This document shows, one piece after another, positions 14,022 to 16,387 of a stretch of DNA of 16,387 nucleotides; the stretch's first letter is position 1, and each line of letters opens with the position of its first letter. The position numbers were made by a program, and so were the translations under genes. Origin of the DNA: SVQP01 sp045594705 (lineage in GTDB: Bacteria > Bacillota > Clostridia > Oscillospirales > CAG-272); the NCBI GenBank assembly GCA_045594705.1, contig JAZNZB010000003.1, forward strand, positions 1 to 16,387, written 5' to 3'. The notes under the pieces were generated by a model. That model worked only from the letters and a program-made list of their open reading frames with translations. It was not told where the DNA came from and did not search any database.

Positions 14022-14179
14022 TGATTTGGAGAAAAATTTACACTTTTTTGGCGTTCTAACGCTGAAATTAGTTCTATCCATATCTTCGTATAATCCTCCT
14101 TCGTCAAAATTCCGTTTTTAAAAACACTTGTACAAATTTCGTTTTTTATATCATTTCTTTCGGCTTTTTCTTTTGCCAT
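14018..14179 (-). CDS. Small 53-aa protein upstream of the serine recombinase
   Basis: An open frame from ATG (complement of 14177-14179) to TGA (complement of 14018-14020). It has an excellent ribosome binding site: the minus strand reads GGGAGGAATGCT directly before the ATG. The peptide begins MAKEKAERNDIKNEICTSVF and continues KNGILTKEDYTKIWIELISAL, ending in FSPNQ. The GILTKEDYTKIWIELI part resembles the short SHOCT-like helix-turn motif seen in small proteins encoded next to recombinases. I do not recognise a specific family. Position and strand (70 bases before the recombinase) suggest an accessory such as a directionality or regulatory factor, which is inference. Confidence 0.65.
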   Translation of the reverse strand: MAKEKAERNDIKNEICTSVFKNGILTKEDYTKIWIELISALERQKSVNFSPNQ

Positions 14180-14218
14180 AGCATTCCTCCCTTCGTTTTT
14201 GAAATAAATATATGAAAA

Positions 14219-14242
14219 ATAGCAAGTCCGCTATTACGTTTT
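14219..14242 (-). other. Small AT-rich hairpin upstream of the 53-aa gene
   Basis: The minus strand reads AATAGC-GGACTT-GCTATT followed by TTTC, a 6-bp stem with a short T-tract. It could be a weak attenuator in the leader of the small gene. No convincing promoter was found between here and the terminator at 14321. Confidence 0.35.
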
Positions 14243-14320
14243 CTTTTTGCCCCTCTACTTATGAAACATACGCGAGATGGCGATTTTCTGCAAAAAAGTT
14301 AAAAATTTTTTAAAAAATTT

Positions 14321-14370
14321 AAAAACGCACTCTGTTGGCGGTGAAAATCCGCTTTTGGAGTGCGTTTTTT
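14321..14370 (-). terminator. Bidirectional intrinsic terminator
   Basis: AAAAACGCACTC (14321-14332) pairs with GAGTGCGTTTTT (14358-14369), flanked by A- and T-tracts on both sides. Inside, GCGG/CCGC can extend the fold. It lies 16 bases after the minus-strand stop of the FAD/Rieske gene and ends that transcript before the small gene and recombinase. The adjacent AAAAATTTTTTAAAAAATTT at 14301-14320 is a strongly AT-rich near-palindrome. Confidence 0.88.
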
Positions 14371-14385
14371 GTGTCAGAATGATTG

Positions 14386-15684
14386 TTACATCTTTTTATC
14401 ATCGGTTGCGGGATTGTCGATCAGCTCGCCTTGTTCGGTGAAACGAGAGCCGTGGCAGGGGCAATCCCACGTATGCTCGGCGCGGTTGTATTTGAGGGCG
14501 CAGCCGAGGTGAGGACATCGGGGTGCGGTGGGCGTGAGAATACCTACCGTAGATTCAAAAGCATTGACAGCAAGTTGTGGGCGCAGGACGGTGCGCGAGG
14601 GATCGAAAAGGTTGGCGTAGGAGTTTGACTTGCCCTGCACGAGATCACAAAGAAGGTCGGCGGCGACCATGGCGTTGGTCATACCCCACTTGTTAAAGCC
14701 TGTCGCAACGAACACGTCGGGTGTGGACTTGGCGTACTGCCCGATATAGGGAACGTTGTCCAGCGTCATGCAATCCTGCGTTGCCCATTTTAGGGCGATC
14801 TCGGTGTTTTTGTAGTGCTTGCGTGCAAAATCTTCAAGCTCTTGCCAACAGCCGCCCTTCTTGCCTGTGCGGTGCCCGCCACCGCCGAGAAGTAAAAGGT
14901 CTCCGTAGCTTCGAAAAGACAATCCCGTATTCGACTCGTCAACGTACATTCCGTCCACATTTTGCGCACCCTTGAGGGCTATGACGTAGGAACGGTGCTG
15001 ATAGAGCTTTAGGGAATATAAGCCGTGCTTGTTGAGCATCGGAAAATGCGTCGCGATGATCAGCTTTTTGAAGGTGATCTCGCCGTGGTTGGTTTTTGCC
15101 TTGTACGGCATAAGCTCTACGACCTTTGTATGCTCGTAGATCGGCAGATCTTTTGCGATTGTATACAAAAATTTCAATGGGTGAAACTGCGCTTGATCCT
15201 TCACGCGAACCGCGCCCGCAACCGAGAAGGGAAGCTCTCGCGCATCGGAAAGCACAGCTTTTACACCGATACGGTTGAGTGCGGCGACCTCATTTTCGAT
15301 CATCTTGCGGTCGGAAAGGGAATAAACATAGTTGTTCCGTGTTTCATAGTCGCAATCAATACCTTCGCAAAGCCTTGCGTATTCCTTGCAGGCTCTTATC
15401 TGCGCATCCACGTAAAGCCGCGCTTTATCCTCGCCAAAGCGTTTGATCATTTTGTCGTAGATGAGCCCGTGACCGAGCGTAATCTTCGCCGTGGTGTTTT
15501 TTGTAATACCGCCGCAAATATCCGTCGTCTCTACCAGCATACAATCCACGCCCGAATTTTTCAACTTATATGCGCATAAAATTCCCGTAATACCGCCGCC
15601 GATGATAAGCACATCCACGTTTTTATTTCTATTAAGCGCATCAAACCGTGGCTTTGACGCTGTTTTCTCCCATACCGATTCCAT
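14386..15684 (-). CDS. FAD-dependent oxidoreductase with C-terminal Rieske domain (YhfW-like)
   Basis: A 432-residue protein from the ATG at 15682-15684. The N-terminal DAO-type FAD domain shows the Rossmann loop VLIIGGGITG (G29-G30-G31, G34) and then ETTDICGGITKNTTAKITLGHG. The C-terminal FAD-domain motif is DNVPYIGQ with VFVATGFNKWGMTNAMVAADLL. A C-terminal Rieske [2Fe-2S] domain has C390-P-H392-LGC and C408-P-C-H411-GS, with C395 and C410 placed like the disulfide pair of bc1-type Rieske proteins. It resembles B. subtilis YhfW. The electron-transfer substrate is unknown. GGAGG (complement of 15691-15695) is 6 bases before ATG 15684. The frame continues to an ATG at 15744, but those 20 residues are not family-like and lack a good ribosome binding site. 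No Tat or Sec signal is seen, so it is cytoplasmic. Confidence 0.92.
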   Translation of the reverse strand: MESVWEKTASKPRFDALNRNKNVDVLIIGGGITGILCAYKLKNSGVDCMLVETTDICGGITKNTTAKITLGHGLIYDKMIKRFGEDKARLYVDAQIRACKEYARLCEGIDCDYETRNNYVYSLSDRKMIENEVAALNRIGVKAVLSDARELPFSVAGAVRVKDQAQFHPLKFLYTIAKDLPIYEHTKVVELMPYKAKTNHGEITFKKLIIATHFPMLNKHGLYSLKLYQHRSYVIALKGAQNVDGMYVDESNTGLSFRSYGDLLLLGGGGHRTGKKGGCWQELEDFARKHYKNTEIALKWATQDCMTLDNVPYIGQYAKSTPDVFVATGFNKWGMTNAMVAADLLCDLVQGKSNSYANLFDPSRTVLRPQLAVNAFESTVGILTPTAPRCPHLGCALKYNRAEHTWDCPCHGSRFTEQGELIDNPATDDKKM

Positions 15685-15690
15685 ATAAGT

Positions 15691-15729
15691 CCTCCGAATC
15701 TTAATAGAATTAGTCTTTGCAGATTCGGA
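15691..15729 (-). promoter_or_regulatory. Inverted repeat overlapping the Rieske gene's ribosome binding site
   Basis: TCCGAATCT at 15693-15701 and AGATTCGGA at 15721-15729 are a perfect 9-bp inverted repeat with a 19-base spacer. The proximal arm contains part of the Shine-Dalgarno complement CCTCC (15691-15695). In RNA the arm could sequester the ribosome binding site; in DNA it could be an operator. Confidence 0.6.
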
Positions 15730-15755
15730 AGAATCAATACCCATTACGGAAAAAC

Positions 15756-15790
15756 TCGGCTAATTTATATAAATTCTTAAAAATAGCCGA
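15756..15790. promoter_or_regulatory. Dyad in the divergent intergenic region
   Basis: TCGGCTA (15756-15762) and TAGCCGA (15784-15790) flank a perfect 14-bp palindrome AATTTATATAAATT (15762-15775). The array lies between the divergent Rieske and ATPase genes, just upstream of the ATPase -35 box, and may bind a regulator or contribute the AT-rich promoter of the minus-strand gene. Confidence 0.45.
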
Positions 15791-15798
15791 AAATTTTA

Positions 15799-15827
15799 TT
15801 GACAAACGGAAAATATTGGAGTATAAT
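15799..15827 (+). promoter_or_regulatory. Sigma-A promoter of the ATPase gene
   Basis: TTGACA at 15799-15804 and TATAAT at 15822-15827 have a 17-base spacer, a full consensus promoter 36 bases before the ATG of the next gene. Confidence 0.9.
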
Positions 15828-15862
15828 ATTGATAGTATTAAAATGCCATAGTGGAGGAATTT

Positions 15863-16387
15863 ATGAATTACATCTACCGTCATATGGAAAATCGAATTAT
15901 GGAGCTGTCGCAGTCGTATTCTGCCATTCTTTTGACAGGTCCGCGTCAGGCGGGAAAAACGACTATGCTTCGCTCGCTTGCGGAAAAGGAGAACAAGGGG
16001 CGCGAGTACGTGTCGCTTGACGACCTCTCCACGCGCGACATGGCGAAGAACGACCCCGCGCTCTTTTTGCAGATACACAAGCCCCCCGTGCTGATCGACG
16101 AGGTTCAGTATGCGCCGGAGCTTTTTACCTATATCAAAATTCACATTGACGAGCATCACAATCCGGGCGACTTCTGGATGACGGGCTCGCAGATCTTCCG
16201 CTTGATGAAGGGCGTACAGGAGTCGCTTGCGGGGCGCGTTGCGCTACTGCATATGTCACCCATGTCCCAGCGCGAGATCATTGGCGTGGACTGCGTTCCG
16301 TTTACAACGAATATGGAAACCTTGCTTGCCCAGAGCAAGAAGATCGCTCCCGTGGATACGCCCGCGCTCTTTGAGCGCATCTGGCGC
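15863..16387 (+). CDS. AAA_14 / DUF4143-type ATPase, 5' part (cut by window edge)
   Basis: The frame is open from ATG 15863 to the window end, 175 codons, with no stop. GGAGG at 15853-15857 is 5 bases upstream. Walker A is LTGPRQAGKTT (K32) and Walker B is VLIDEVQ (D79, E80). The sensor-like WMTGSQIFRLM follows, then SLAGRVALLHMSPMSQREI. This order is typical of the ~400-residue AAA_14 ATPases that carry a C-terminal DUF4143 domain, which should lie beyond the edge. The cellular role of the family is poorly defined, and such genes are often mobile and variably present. It is transcribed from its own strong promoter, divergently from the Rieske gene. Confidence 0.92.
   Translation, partial: MNYIYRHMENRIMELSQSYSAILLTGPRQAGKTTMLRSLAEKENKGREYVSLDDLSTRDMAKNDPALFLQIHKPPVLIDEVQYAPELFTYIKIHIDEHHNPGDFWMTGSQIFRLMKGVQESLAGRVALLHMSPMSQREIIGVDCVPFTTNMETLLAQSKKIAPVDTPALFERIWR

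Noticed and set aside
15685..15744. Longer start (ATG at 15744) for the FAD/Rieske protein
   Set aside because: The extra 20 residues are polar and not family-like and the site lacks a good ribosome binding site, while ATG 15684 has GGAGG 6 bases upstream.
15734..16159. A 141-codon minus-strand frame opposite the ATPase start
   Set aside because: It overlaps the Walker-motif-containing ATPase gene, runs through its promoter, and has no motif of its own.

Overview
The window looks like a chromosomal segment from an endospore-forming Clostridia member, probably a gut Oscillospirales-type lineage. The evidence is the Gram-positive division/translation gene cluster with its low-GC-Firmicute synteny, strong AGGAGG-type ribosome binding sites, consensus TTGACA-17-TATAAT promoters, a remnant of the spore-coat manganese-catalase gene cotJC, and a large serine recombinase. 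The taxonomic call is an inference; there is no rRNA or marker-level proof here.

Region 1 (1-1165) holds the possible 3' tip of an edge gene, then a promoter, a leader with two imperfect direct repeats, and one standalone gene. That gene's N-terminus carries a short RRXRR/PLMP-like module. It is fused in frame to an unrecognised helical protein that has its own strong internal ribosome binding site and ATG. A strong terminator closes the unit.

Region 2 (1208-11955) is a long collinear plus-strand array: MBL-fold hydrolase, miaA, a membrane-anchored HlyD-like protein, yggS (ylmE), sepF, yggT (ylmG), ylmH, ileS, lspA, rluD and a Cof-type HAD phosphatase, ending at a strong terminator. Many junctions overlap (GTGA starts) or are only a few bases apart, so long polycistronic mRNAs are likely. 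A second promoter probably lies at the end of miaA. This is the conserved cluster found downstream of ftsZ in Firmicutes, but divIVA, normally between ylmH and ileS, is absent, and ileS has no room for a T-box leader. The genes join Z-ring anchoring (SepF), membrane/division accessory functions (YggT, YlmH), tRNA modification and charging (MiaA, IleS), lipoprotein processing (LspA) and rRNA pseudouridylation (RluD).

Region 3 (11951-14179, minus strand) is accessory. It contains the intact-looking C-terminal ~65 codons of cotJC with no 5' part, a ~130-bp MITE-like inverted-repeat element, a 519-aa large serine recombinase whose ribosome binding site sits in the loop of a perfect 9-bp hairpin, and a 53-aa small gene just upstream. 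The combination suggests that an integrative element may have split cotJC, in the way skin-type elements split sporulation genes. The other half would lie outside the window.

Region 4 (14321-16387) has a bidirectional terminator, a minus-strand FAD-dependent oxidoreductase with a C-terminal Rieske domain (YhfW-like), a divergent intergenic region with two dyads, and the first 175 codons of a plus-strand AAA_14/DUF4143-type ATPase cut by the window edge. No tRNA, rRNA or CRISPR array was seen.
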